NCBI RefSeq assembly: GCF_003991425.1
Contig: NZ_CP034346.1
Location: forward strand, 2,269,501-2,333,500
Direction of reading: 5' to 3'
Length of the DNA: 64,000 bases
DNA from: Paenibacillus lutimineralis
Lineage (GTDB): Bacteria; Bacillota; Bacilli; Paenibacillales; Paenibacillaceae
The notes beneath the pieces are model-generated. The model did not search any database. It saw only the letters and a list, made by a program, of their open reading frames with translations, and had not been told where the DNA came from. Positions within the stretch are counted from its first letter, which is position 1; each line of letters starts with the position of its first letter. Below, one piece after another: positions 24,780 to 33,229 of this stretch. Both the position numbers and the translations under genes were made by a program.

Positions 24780-26546
24780 ATGGAATATACAGAGCTAGAA
24801 CTGGGTCTACTGGAGAAAGTAAATAAATATCGCCGTAAATATATTGAAGAAACGATATCTGATGATGAGGCGCGAAGCGTTGTTAGGTATTTACTTCAGG
24901 ATGAGCCAGATGATCTGGGTGGACTTACTGCACTTCGGGGGTTTATATACCAGTATTATGTTGCTGTTCATTATATGGTAGAGATGTTGCACGCGGAGCA
25001 TGCATGGTGGAATGAGGTGATTTTCGAATTTTTGGACGATATCGCCTTATTAGGTAATGAGAAAATTCGATTTGTTCAGGTAAAAACGGTTCGTGAAGAT
25101 GGACAAGACAGACACTTGATACCGAGTACATTGTTAAAAAGGGAAAGTGGGTTGGATAGTTGGCTCGATACACTTTTTTCGAATCTGCCTGAATTCGAAC
25201 GCCGACAAAAATACATAAACATGCAAGGTTTTATTTCTAAAGAATATAGCGTCCAGTTTGAGATTGCTACCAATGCGCCTTATGATAACAAAAGTTTGAA
25301 GCTCTACGCGCAAAATGATTCTTATCAGTTACCTATGGGAAGTATCCCTAAGAATGATAGCCTGGAAAAAGGCTTGAGCAAAGTGTTCCAAAAAAAGATC
25401 ACGGAAAAGGGTAAAGTTATTTCTACACAAGAGCTTTACTTCGCTGACTCGGTAGGTCAAGAGCCGGACTGGTGTTTAGAACGTTTTTATTTAAACCATC
25501 TCGGCTGTATGGAAAACCTGAAGGAAAAAATTGTTGGGAAGATAGCGGATTATTGCAAAATGCGCTTGACGACTCTCAATAATTTTGCTGAATCGAACAC
25601 AAATCAAAAAAAACGTTTATCTGGTGATGGGCTACTTTACGACTATGTGGCAAGAAAAGTATTCAAACAATTATTACTTCGTGTCATTGAACGAACCCAT
25701 CGGGACGACCTGCCCGATAAGCTCCTTCTAGTATTTAACAAAACCGAGATAGCTGACTGGATTGAGGATTGGCAACAAAAAGCGCTGAACGAAATTCAAA
25801 GAGATGTTGAACAAACCTTACAACGGAAAAAATTCGTGAAATGTTTTGAAGAACTGAAGGAGGAGATCGACTCGACCTGGAATGCGGTACTAAGAGCTGA
25901 TCTTCTGAATACATTAGGTTGGATGTATGATGCTTTAGAGGACGAGGTTTTGAATGGAAATCCATATGTCTATGAGCAATTCTTAAATAGATTATTTTAT
26001 TTGAATAATTCACACCTTCCTTCTGCTCAAAGAATGAAGGATGAAATATATTTAAAAGAATCACTAAAATACATGATGATCTGTTTGGCATTTTACCCAG
26101 ACCGCGATTTTCTCTTCAGTAATGCTCAATTCTTATTTAAGCAGGGGAAGCAAGGGGAAGAGGCTTGGAATGTCTTTACTATATACAATGCAAGAGAAAA
26201 GGAAACATATGCTCAGGCACTTAGAAGAATCGTTGCTCGTTCGAGAGATTGTTTGTTTACACAAAGCTTGCAGCACGCATACTACTGTTTCGTCACCCAC
26301 GATGATAAGACACAGTCACTTACGTTGGGGAATGATCCCTTTGCAACATTGATTCCCATAACCCATAACCATGAAAGCAGTGAGAGTGAAATAGTGGATC
26401 AACCCGAGCACATCAAGTTTCAAAAACAAGATAAGCTTAACCTGATCATCAATAGATTTAATGACCCTGTCAATACTCGTTCATTTCAGGATCATCAGAT
26501 GAGGGCAGGATGGCATATATTACTTAATAACTATGATGAGTTATAG
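24780..26546 (+). CDS. lmuA: Lamassu-type effector with Cap4/DUF4297-like nuclease domain
   Basis: This 588-aa protein opens with a Cap4/DUF4297-like nuclease domain (about residues 45-230): LGGLTALRGFIYQYYVAVHYM, then FEFLDDIALL and RFVQVKTVRE, which carry the Asp and Gln-x-Lys of a PD-(D/E)xK active site. The remaining 350 residues are helical. In Lamassu systems this effector is held by an SMC-like ATPase and released on phage or plasmid DNA sensing to cut DNA and arrest growth. The next two genes fit the other Lamassu parts. AGGTGGTGA eight bases before the ATG at 24780 favours this start over the GTG at 24768. Confidence 0.75.
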   Translation: MEYTELELGLLEKVNKYRRKYIEETISDDEARSVVRYLLQDEPDDLGGLTALRGFIYQYYVAVHYMVEMLHAEHAWWNEVIFEFLDDIALLGNEKIRFVQVKTVREDGQDRHLIPSTLLKRESGLDSWLDTLFSNLPEFERRQKYINMQGFISKEYSVQFEIATNAPYDNKSLKLYAQNDSYQLPMGSIPKNDSLEKGLSKVFQKKITEKGKVISTQELYFADSVGQEPDWCLERFYLNHLGCMENLKEKIVGKIADYCKMRLTTLNNFAESNTNQKKRLSGDGLLYDYVARKVFKQLLLRVIERTHRDDLPDKLLLVFNKTEIADWIEDWQQKALNEIQRDVEQTLQRKKFVKCFEELKEEIDSTWNAVLRADLLNTLGWMYDALEDEVLNGNPYVYEQFLNRLFYLNNSHLPSAQRMKDEIYLKESLKYMMICLAFYPDRDFLFSNAQFLFKQGKQGEEAWNVFTIYNAREKETYAQALRRIVARSRDCLFTQSLQHAYYCFVTHDDKTQSLTLGNDPFATLIPITHNHESSESEIVDQPEHIKFQKQDKLNLIINRFNDPVNTRSFQDHQMRAGWHILLNNYDEL

Positions 26547-26558
26547 GAGCTGGAGAGC

Positions 26559-27149
26559 ATGAATCCGATTCAAATATGGAAACGGCTTGAATTGGCAACA
26601 TTTCAAAACAGCCCTTCGGATTTCCCTGTACAAGATGAATCCGTACTGGCTATGCATCTAGATGCTGATTTGGAGTTATGGTTTACCATGGAACGTATCT
26701 GTGTGCTAAAAACATATACAAGTAATCATCATTTCATTTTAAATTGGCGTGAGGATCAATTCGTGATTTCTCACCTTTTGGAACTTTTGCCAACAAAGTA
26801 TAAAAATAATTTGTATTTTCTACTTGTTCTGGATTGGGGATCGGAACTCTTGCCTGAGATGCCGATGGAAATGAACAGAGTGGAAAAAAATGCGAAGGTT
26901 TGCCGAAAGTATGTACTACACAACGAAGAAGATTTGGAACGCGTGCCATTTTTACAACAGAAGCTAATCAATTCAAAGAAAGGATTTGATTACGAGGCAA
27001 AATTTAAATCCGAACTATTGGCTGAACGACAGTTAGACCCTAAGATACGTCGTATAGTAGAAGGATATTTTGAATTGGATCAAACCCACAAGAAACATAA
27101 TACGAAAGACTATATCCTCCAATTATTGAAAGGGGATGGAATAGCTTGA
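26559..27149 (+). CDS. lmuC: Lamassu/ABC-3C middle component
   Basis: This 196-aa protein lies between the nuclease and the SMC ATPase. It has the size and helical character of the middle component (LmuC) of Lamassu and three-component ABC systems, which bridges effector and ATPase. There is no catalytic motif and no signal. It starts 12 bp after the nuclease gene behind GGAGCTGGAGAG, and its TGA overlaps the TTG start of the next gene, so the three are one operon. The name rests mainly on position; sequence alone would not identify it. Confidence 0.6.
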   Translation: MNPIQIWKRLELATFQNSPSDFPVQDESVLAMHLDADLELWFTMERICVLKTYTSNHHFILNWREDQFVISHLLELLPTKYKNNLYFLLVLDWGSELLPEMPMEMNRVEKNAKVCRKYVLHNEEDLERVPFLQQKLINSKKGFDYEAKFKSELLAERQLDPKIRRIVEGYFELDQTHKKHNTKDYILQLLKGDGIA

Positions 27150-30103
27150 AAGTTTCTCGTCTTATAATCAATAATTTTAGAGTGTTTCATGGTCACTATG
27201 TGTTCGACTTTTCAAATAAACAATTAATTTTGGTAGGTGGTCACAACGGACATGGTAAAAGTTCACTGTTTGATGCCATACAATGGTGTTTAACAGGTGA
27301 AATTAGAAGATACCGTGGGTCAAGTGAATACCAAAACTTTAACTATCTTATCAATGAAACTACGCTTGTTGAGGGAGGAGCAAAAGTTGAAGCATCGGTC
27401 GAAGTTTGGTTAGAATCCGATGCAATGGTCCATAAAATTCGACGGACTTTACAAAAGGGTCCCTCAAAGCAAACCGTAGAATTAACGATAGACGATGAAA
27501 GTTGTGGGGTAAAAAAGGGGGCAGCTCGAATATGTGAAATTTTGTTCCTTAGTAATGATGAGGATACAGGTATACAACAGGATATGACCCAAAATTTACC
27601 AAGTTATTTTTCTGCTACGCAGCTTTTGTCTCAAGATCAGTTGCATGAATTTATTCTTGCCAGCAATCCGAAAGACCGGTTCGTTTTAATGGAGAAGGTG
27701 CTGGGTCTCGATAAATATGGAGGCGAGTTTGGAAAGTATTTGTTAGGGTCGCTGCAATTAATTAAAGAGGAGAGATCAAAAGCAAGTACAGATAGGCAAG
27801 AGATAAAGGAATCTTGGGTTGAAGTATCAACTAAACTCAAAGAGAAGGAAGCTTTGTTGTTGAAATTAGGGGGAATTACTGAAGAAGATCTACTAAAACA
27901 ATTGACTGGTCTGGCTGTACAAGTGAAAAAATCTGGTGCAGACATCCCTGAAATATTACTAAGCTCAGTTAAAATAGATAATGAATTGTTATCCAGGTAT
28001 CGTGATGTAAGGCAGAGCATAAATAAACATGAAGATCTCTGCGAACGTATTCTGTTGTTGTTACAGGAGTCAAGATCACATTTGGATTTCACAGAAGATG
28101 GATACCTTACAGAACAGCAAAAGCTAAAAGCTACACTCCAAAGAATTTACTCGAGAACCAGCCGTAGGGAGAACGGCATAGTTAGAGCAGAGCGTAATAG
28201 ATCCGAGTTTGATTCTCTCATTCAAAAACGCATAGCTTATCTAGAAAAGCAAAGGGAAGCCGACGAAGTAAGCAGGAAAGCCATAGAGGTGGAACAACAA
28301 ATTTCGGCTATAGTAAACAATCCACAGGTTTTAATGGCAATAGAACAGTATGATAGCATAGATGATTTCTTGGCAGTTTATAATAAAACGAACAAGGACC
28401 TTTCTGAAATTGTAACTAAGATTGACATAGATAAACTTAGTAACATTTCACATCAACTTCAAGCAAAATTGAATGAATTAACAGAAACCTTTAGGCAATT
28501 GGAAACGGTTAAAGAAACAACAATAAAAGATCGAGAGTACGTGAAGGGTAAGCTTGGAGTTCTTACGGGAGAAATAACATCAAATAAAAACAACACAATC
28601 GATCAAATGATTCATGACATTCAGCATTTTTTATTAGAGAATACCAGAGACTCATGCCCCGTATGTGGTACAGATTTTCAAAGTTCCGATAAACTCCGTA
28701 ATGCCGTTCGTCTAACTTGGGAAGAAGCAAGCCGGCAGCGTTCAGCTCTAGAACAAGAAGTAGTAAAACTGACAGGCAAGAAAAATGAACTAGATAGAGA
28801 AATTGTCCAAACAGATGCAGAGTTAGCAAGAATAAATACTCAGACGGTAGAACTCAAAAATTTATATGATGAGAATCAATTACAAATCGAAAAACTAAGA
28901 TTATCACTGAAACTATGGATACATGATCTACCGCTTGAGCAACTAAGTGAATTAAAACACACGAAGGATAAGGTCATCCAAGAACATTCAATTGCATATA
29001 ACTTGCTATTGTCCCTCGAAGATTTGCAATCTGAGTTGAAAAGATTGAGTAGTGAAAGAGGCGTCGTTATAAATTGGATGGAAGAGCAAAAAAAACTTGT
29101 TGGAAAGCGAGCTCATTATCTTCTTGGCCCTGAGGAAAGGCTCATAATAAAAATCCAGACATATGATCAATACCTCCTTCAAGCTAGAACTCAAGTAGAG
29201 CAAATCGCACAAGAAGGTAAAGAAACCGAAGGAAAATTAGCAATATCGGATCATAAATGGAAAGAACGGGAATTAAAAGCAAGTGAGATCAAGAGTCTTA
29301 TTCCGGAATTTGACATATTAGATCCCAATATTGAGAGTTGGGTTAGATCTTTTTATCAACAAAAGGCTGAATGGGGCCGTCTCAATGCGACTGCAGAGCA
29401 ACTTCTTGAAAAGGTGGAGGCATTTCTGAATAAAGGAGAGATAGCTGACGCCAAGATCGAGGAAAAAATATTGAGCGACCTTGTTAATGCGAAGGAAATA
29501 GAGATCAAACATTACGAAAAACTCGAAGCGGAAATAGAATTGCTGAGAGAGCGTCATAACGAGATACGTAGTGCACTAATGACTGACTATTTAATTGATT
29601 ACAGCCAATCTATTGATCAACTATTTATGCAAATTAGTCCTCATGCCATTTTCAAACACGTCCATTTGGTACCAAGGGAAGGAAAACTTTTCGTTTTAAT
29701 GAGCGAACAAAGTGGAGACGCTGCAAAATGGGCTAAATTACCGGAAGACCAATTGGCGAACAAATTTAATGCGAGTTTAACATTTAGCTCCGCACAGGCA
29801 AATGTATTAGCTGTTTGTATTTTCTTGTCGCTTGCTTTATCGCAGCGCTGGACTGCTCTTGAAATGATTGGAATTGATGACCCTTTTCAAAACATGGACG
29901 ATATAAATGTTTTCTCTTTTATCGATGTGATTAGTCAAATTATTTCTCACAAGCAGGTGATAATAAGTAGTCACAATGAAGACTTTGTTAATCTTATAAG
30001 AAATAAATCTGGATTAGAAGCAGAAAGAATTGGCTATATCCATTTTAAGTCCTATGGTAGAGATCGAATTGATTTGGAGACTAACTGTAGCACCGTCTCG
30101 TGA
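27146..30103 (+). CDS. lmuB: SMC-like ATPase of a Lamassu system
   Basis: This 985-aa SMC/Rad50-like ATPase has Walker A GGHNGHGKSS at residues 31-40. Long coiled coils follow, with a Rad50-type zinc hook SCPVCGTDF near residue 504. A second coiled coil leads to an ABC signature-like LTFSSAQANVLAV (about 877), Walker B MIGIDDPFQNMDD (about 908) and the switch histidine in ISSHNED (about 941). LmuB senses DNA ends or foreign DNA and controls the nuclease. The start is a TTG overlapping the previous stop, with AAAGGGGATGG upstream. A strong terminator follows. Confidence 0.82.
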   Translation: MKVSRLIINNFRVFHGHYVFDFSNKQLILVGGHNGHGKSSLFDAIQWCLTGEIRRYRGSSEYQNFNYLINETTLVEGGAKVEASVEVWLESDAMVHKIRRTLQKGPSKQTVELTIDDESCGVKKGAARICEILFLSNDEDTGIQQDMTQNLPSYFSATQLLSQDQLHEFILASNPKDRFVLMEKVLGLDKYGGEFGKYLLGSLQLIKEERSKASTDRQEIKESWVEVSTKLKEKEALLLKLGGITEEDLLKQLTGLAVQVKKSGADIPEILLSSVKIDNELLSRYRDVRQSINKHEDLCERILLLLQESRSHLDFTEDGYLTEQQKLKATLQRIYSRTSRRENGIVRAERNRSEFDSLIQKRIAYLEKQREADEVSRKAIEVEQQISAIVNNPQVLMAIEQYDSIDDFLAVYNKTNKDLSEIVTKIDIDKLSNISHQLQAKLNELTETFRQLETVKETTIKDREYVKGKLGVLTGEITSNKNNTIDQMIHDIQHFLLENTRDSCPVCGTDFQSSDKLRNAVRLTWEEASRQRSALEQEVVKLTGKKNELDREIVQTDAELARINTQTVELKNLYDENQLQIEKLRLSLKLWIHDLPLEQLSELKHTKDKVIQEHSIAYNLLLSLEDLQSELKRLSSERGVVINWMEEQKKLVGKRAHYLLGPEERLIIKIQTYDQYLLQARTQVEQIAQEGKETEGKLAISDHKWKERELKASEIKSLIPEFDILDPNIESWVRSFYQQKAEWGRLNATAEQLLEKVEAFLNKGEIADAKIEEKILSDLVNAKEIEIKHYEKLEAEIELLRERHNEIRSALMTDYLIDYSQSIDQLFMQISPHAIFKHVHLVPREGKLFVLMSEQSGDAAKWAKLPEDQLANKFNASLTFSSAQANVLAVCIFLSLALSQRWTALEMIGIDDPFQNMDDINVFSFIDVISQIISHKQVIISSHNEDFVNLIRNKSGLEAERIGYIHFKSYGRDRIDLETNCSTVS

Positions 30104-30149
30104 CTGTGAGTGAGTCTATAGGTAGGGATGATGCTTCATAAACGATGAC

Positions 30150-30193
30150 AATAAGGAGCGGTTTGCCTAAGGAAACTGTTCCTTATTTTTATT
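30150..30193 (+). terminator. Terminator of the Lamassu operon
   Basis: AATAAGGA and TCCTTATT pair with an inner GTTT/AAAC stem, followed by TTTTTATT. Confidence 0.75.
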
Positions 30194-30507
30194 GAATTGC
30201 TGGATCAAGAGAATGCTACAAACATACCATAGGCGTACTTTAAGGCCTATTCAATAACGAGCAGTTCTGACAAGTATTTAGAGCGAATAGCTCAATCATG
30301 AAATAAAGACATATCCTCATTACTGAAGCTGTTACGTCCTTACGAAGCGAATAAGACACGGGCCTACCCAGTCTCTCAACGTTAAAAATAACTTTCCTGA
30401 GTTACTTAAAGAAATATAGATGAGTCTAAGAGGGTAATTGGTGAACTCTGGGACTAAACCACCGCAGTGATCGGATAGAGTACTTATCAAAATGGAGTGA
30501 GAGAAGA
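30194..30507. other. Gap without recognised features
   Basis: I see no gene, strong hairpin or repeat here. GGAGTGAGAGAAGA at its end is the ribosome site of the acetyltransferase gene. Confidence 0.5.
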
Positions 30508-31032
30508 TTGGACAGTGAGATTGTTAGGTTAGGAAATAGTGATATTGTTTTAGTTTTAGAAATGCTTAATTCATGTAATTCCTTTAAATACGCAGACACG
30601 GATACCCTGGAGTCTCTACAGTCATATTTGACTCAACAAAGTTTAATTATTGGCATTTTCGTGGAAGAAGAATTAGCTGGGTATGCGATTCTATCACTTC
30701 GCTCTGAAGATAGTCTGGATGAATTATTCGAAAAATACAATGTAATAACTGATAGAGCTTGGGGACATGTAGGGATACTGCAAAATTGCGTAATAAGAGA
30801 TATATACAGAGGACAGGGTTTCCAGCTGGAATTATTAAAGAAAAGAGAACAAGTTATTAGGAATTTTGGTTATAAAGCAATTTTCACATCAGTCCACATG
30901 GAAAATAAGTATAGCATAAACAATCTGATAAAATCAGGGTACAGACAAATTGGACGGCATATATCTCAAAACGAATGGATAATGTTTGGCAAGGTACTAT
31001 CGGGGGAAGATGACTTTCGCACAAAATATTGA
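30508..31032 (+). CDS. GNAT-family N-acetyltransferase
   Basis: This 174-aa protein has the GNAT acetyl-CoA-binding motif A in LQNCVIRDIYRGQGFQLELLKKRE (about residues 92-115, RxxGxG/A variant RGQGF). The strand before it and the C-terminal NKYSINNLIKSGYRQIGRH block complete the fold. It should transfer an acetyl group to an amine of an unknown substrate. The start is a TTG at 30508 behind GGAGTGAGAG. It is an isolated cargo gene between the Lamassu operon and a noncoding gap; an antitoxin- or resistance-like role is possible but unsupported. Confidence 0.75.
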   Translation: MDSEIVRLGNSDIVLVLEMLNSCNSFKYADTDTLESLQSYLTQQSLIIGIFVEEELAGYAILSLRSEDSLDELFEKYNVITDRAWGHVGILQNCVIRDIYRGQGFQLELLKKREQVIRNFGYKAIFTSVHMENKYSINNLIKSGYRQIGRHISQNEWIMFGKVLSGEDDFRTKY

Positions 31033-31591
31033 ATATCTTCAGTTGAAGGCCCATACTTGACCAGAGAGAAACCGTCGTAAGGAGTAGTAGCTGGTCCCTC
31101 CGAGATGAGAGCCGTTAACGACCGCATGATCCAGGTGGTACCATATTTGCTACTCTTTATTGTAGCCGGTTACTACTACGGGGTTAAGTAAAGGCAGGCA
31201 GAAGTGTTTCAGGCAGGTCCAAAGAATCCCGTTTTCATCACATTATTCTTATACATATCTTAAAATTGCACTTAAGAGCCATCACAATGAAGAGAATTTG
31301 ACTGATCATTATTATTGATATGAACAGACCACTTTGAGATACTGACTAAGTGTTTGGCGCTATTAAATTTTCTATCCATCGAATCGCTGATGATGTAAAG
31401 TCTTTCTTATTATCCGCTACTAACCCATACTTAAACTCCTGGAAGACCGCTATGTATCAAGACTTGTTGCGGATTAATGGTTTTGCACAGGAGGAGCTGC
31501 ACAATAATTGAGTTTAGAAACATTAAAGTTATGAAGTAATTAGGCGTTCACTCAACCGAGTGATGAAGTAACAGGCCTTTAGGAGGGAAAA
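31033..31591. other. Noncoding stretch with a degenerate T-box-like leader
   Basis: At about 31071-31150 the order AGTAG, GAGAGCC, then AGGTGGTACC resembles the stem III and T-box parts of a tRNA-sensing leader (consensus GGGTGGNACCGCG). The T-box is altered after GGTACC, no terminator follows, and no aminoacyl-tRNA or amino-acid gene is near. At best it is a decayed leader. The rest of the gap shows nothing. Confidence 0.3.
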
Positions 31592-31602
31592 ATGAACAGA
31601 TT

Positions 31603-31881
31603 ATGAGAGAACTCAGCCCATTTCTTACGCAGTCCGCGAAGTCGTATGTGAGGAGTCGAATACTTGGGCCGGAATACGAAATTAAAGAGGAGACGATGAA
31701 TACGCTTGTATGCGTTTCTCTCAATATGCCTAGTACAGGTGTTTACTTCATCCCACGGGATTACGATAAACCTAAGCAGAATGCAATGATTCATAAGAAA
31801 GACTATGTGGCAATAAGTGAATTTTTCAGTAGAAGCAGGACATCTCGTAACATTGTTATTATTACACATGCCGAACGTTAA
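31603..31881 (+). CDS. Small protein of unknown function upstream of the HNH gene
   Basis: This 92-aa frame is basic and mixed alpha/beta (residues 33-52 hydrophobic, TLVCVSLNMPSTGVYFIP), with no recognised domain. It ends 12 bp before the HNH gene. The ribosome site GGAGGG is well placed for an ATG at 31592 that stops after four codons in another frame, and is 15 bases from the ATG at 31603. A one-base change may therefore have damaged the start, or a four-codon leader is coupled to it. Confidence 0.45.
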   Translation: MRELSPFLTQSAKSYVRSRILGPEYEIKEETMNTLVCVSLNMPSTGVYFIPRDYDKPKQNAMIHKKDYVAISEFFSRSRTSRNIVIITHAER

Positions 31882-31893
31882 GGACTACGATAT

Positions 31894-32910
31894 TTGAAAG
31901 GTGTAAGATACTTTATAATTATCCCTGTTGATGTATTGAAGACCATATTGTCTATGAAAGATACACTTAATATTGGTGTTACAGATGCTCAAAGAGAAAA
32001 ATGGTCTGCGTTGGGAGTCAAGTATGAACCACTAGTAAAAAACCCATGGAATATCAATAATGCAGTATTATCAGCCACTAAGGATTTGACTATTGGTTGG
32101 ATTGATATGTGCTTGTCATTTGACAAGGAAGAAAAAAAAGTACTATCAAAATTCGGGATTCCTGAAACCTGCTGGTTCTCAATTCGATCCTCTGTAACTG
32201 AGGGAGAGCATTATATCGGTCTCGGGAAGTATGGAAGCTCAGCCTACCATCAACATGGTATTTGGTATCAAGTCATAAAGAGAAGCAAAAGCTTGGTTCT
32301 TCAGCCAACATTTATAAATACAAAAGGGCAAAGGGTAAAGGTAGAATGGCCAGAGATCAAAATCTCGTATTCCAATGTTAGTAAGATTCCACTATTAACT
32401 ATAAGGAGAGCGATTGAAGCGGGTTGGCTAACGAGTAATATTTTATTACAAGATAGCGACTTCGAAGCTCCTAAACCACCTGATGAACCATTCGATTGGG
32501 ATCTCGATGGGCGAGCTATGAAGAATTATCGGAAGGAGCAAAATGAACTTCGTAGCATGCTCCTAAACGGGCTACAAGAGGCTCGGTGTGCAATTTGCGG
32601 TGAAGTATTCCCTGCTGATATGTTATGGGCTGCTCATATAAAGAAACGTTCAGAATGCACCCCTGAAGAAAAAAGTGATCTATTAAATATAGCAGTCCTA
32701 ATGTGTAAACTCGGCTGCGATGATTTATATGAAAAGGGATATATCGGTGTAAATCAGGGAGTTGTAAGATCCATACGGAGCACCTCTTCTAATGCTCTGA
32801 GCAAGAAAATCGTGGAACTACAAGGAACTTCCACCGATAGTTGGAATGAGAGGAATGCCAAGTACTTTAAGTGGCATTGGAGATATTTCAATCCTGGAAC
32901 AACCGATTAG
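31894..32910 (+). CDS. HNH-motif endonuclease-like protein
   Basis: The C-terminal part of this 338-aa protein has an HNH-type nuclease motif. CAICGEVFPADMLWAAHIKKRSE (about residues 228-250) supplies two Cys and the His, and the region LLNIAVLMCKLGCDDLYEKGYIGVN supplies the Asn and the second metal side. The N-terminal 200 residues are unrecognised and may bind DNA or recognise a target. The start is a TTG at 31894 with AAGGA upstream, 12 bp after the 92-aa gene, so the two are probably translated together. A role as a restriction-like nuclease of the island is likely; the specificity is unknown. Confidence 0.65.
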   Translation: MKGVRYFIIIPVDVLKTILSMKDTLNIGVTDAQREKWSALGVKYEPLVKNPWNINNAVLSATKDLTIGWIDMCLSFDKEEKKVLSKFGIPETCWFSIRSSVTEGEHYIGLGKYGSSAYHQHGIWYQVIKRSKSLVLQPTFINTKGQRVKVEWPEIKISYSNVSKIPLLTIRRAIEAGWLTSNILLQDSDFEAPKPPDEPFDWDLDGRAMKNYRKEQNELRSMLLNGLQEARCAICGEVFPADMLWAAHIKKRSECTPEEKSDLLNIAVLMCKLGCDDLYEKGYIGVNQGVVRSIRSTSSNALSKKIVELQGTSTDSWNERNAKYFKWHWRYFNPGTTD

Positions 32911-33043
32911 ATTGAAAAATCACCATTACTGTTGAACATGCCCTTCTAAAGTACAAGTCGAATTCTGATTAATGCATTTTTTTATATACTTCATGAACGG
33001 GTCGAAAATGAATCTTAGCTGATAAAATGGAAACAGCAGCTTT

Positions 33044-33177
33044 AGATTGACACCAAAGTACCACTTAAAGAAATCCATACTTTATAATACGTTCTTTTTT
33101 ATTTATAAGGGGAGAATTGTGTCATTTTTTTGTGAAACAATTCTCCCCTTGTTCTTGGAGATTGACACCAAAGTACC
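33044..33177. repeat. Perfect 14-bp palindrome framed by 19-bp direct repeats
   Basis: AGATTGACACCAAAGTACC occurs at 33044-33062 and again at 33159-33177. Between them AAGGGGAGAATTGT (33107-33120) pairs perfectly with 33137-33150 around a T-rich loop. The hairpin lies between the HNH gene and the convergent NTPase gene and could terminate both. The flanking repeats suggest an old insertion footprint or a protein-binding array. Confidence 0.6.
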
Positions 33178-33229
33178 CCTATATTAGGCGGTAGCATCCC
33201 GCCTTATGAGGGGGGAACTTGCAAACCAT

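Noticed and set aside
31071..31150. Functional T-box riboswitch
   Set aside because: Only parts of the consensus are seen, the T-box is altered, no terminator follows and no aminoacyl-tRNA or amino-acid gene is downstream. Kept only as a possible remnant.
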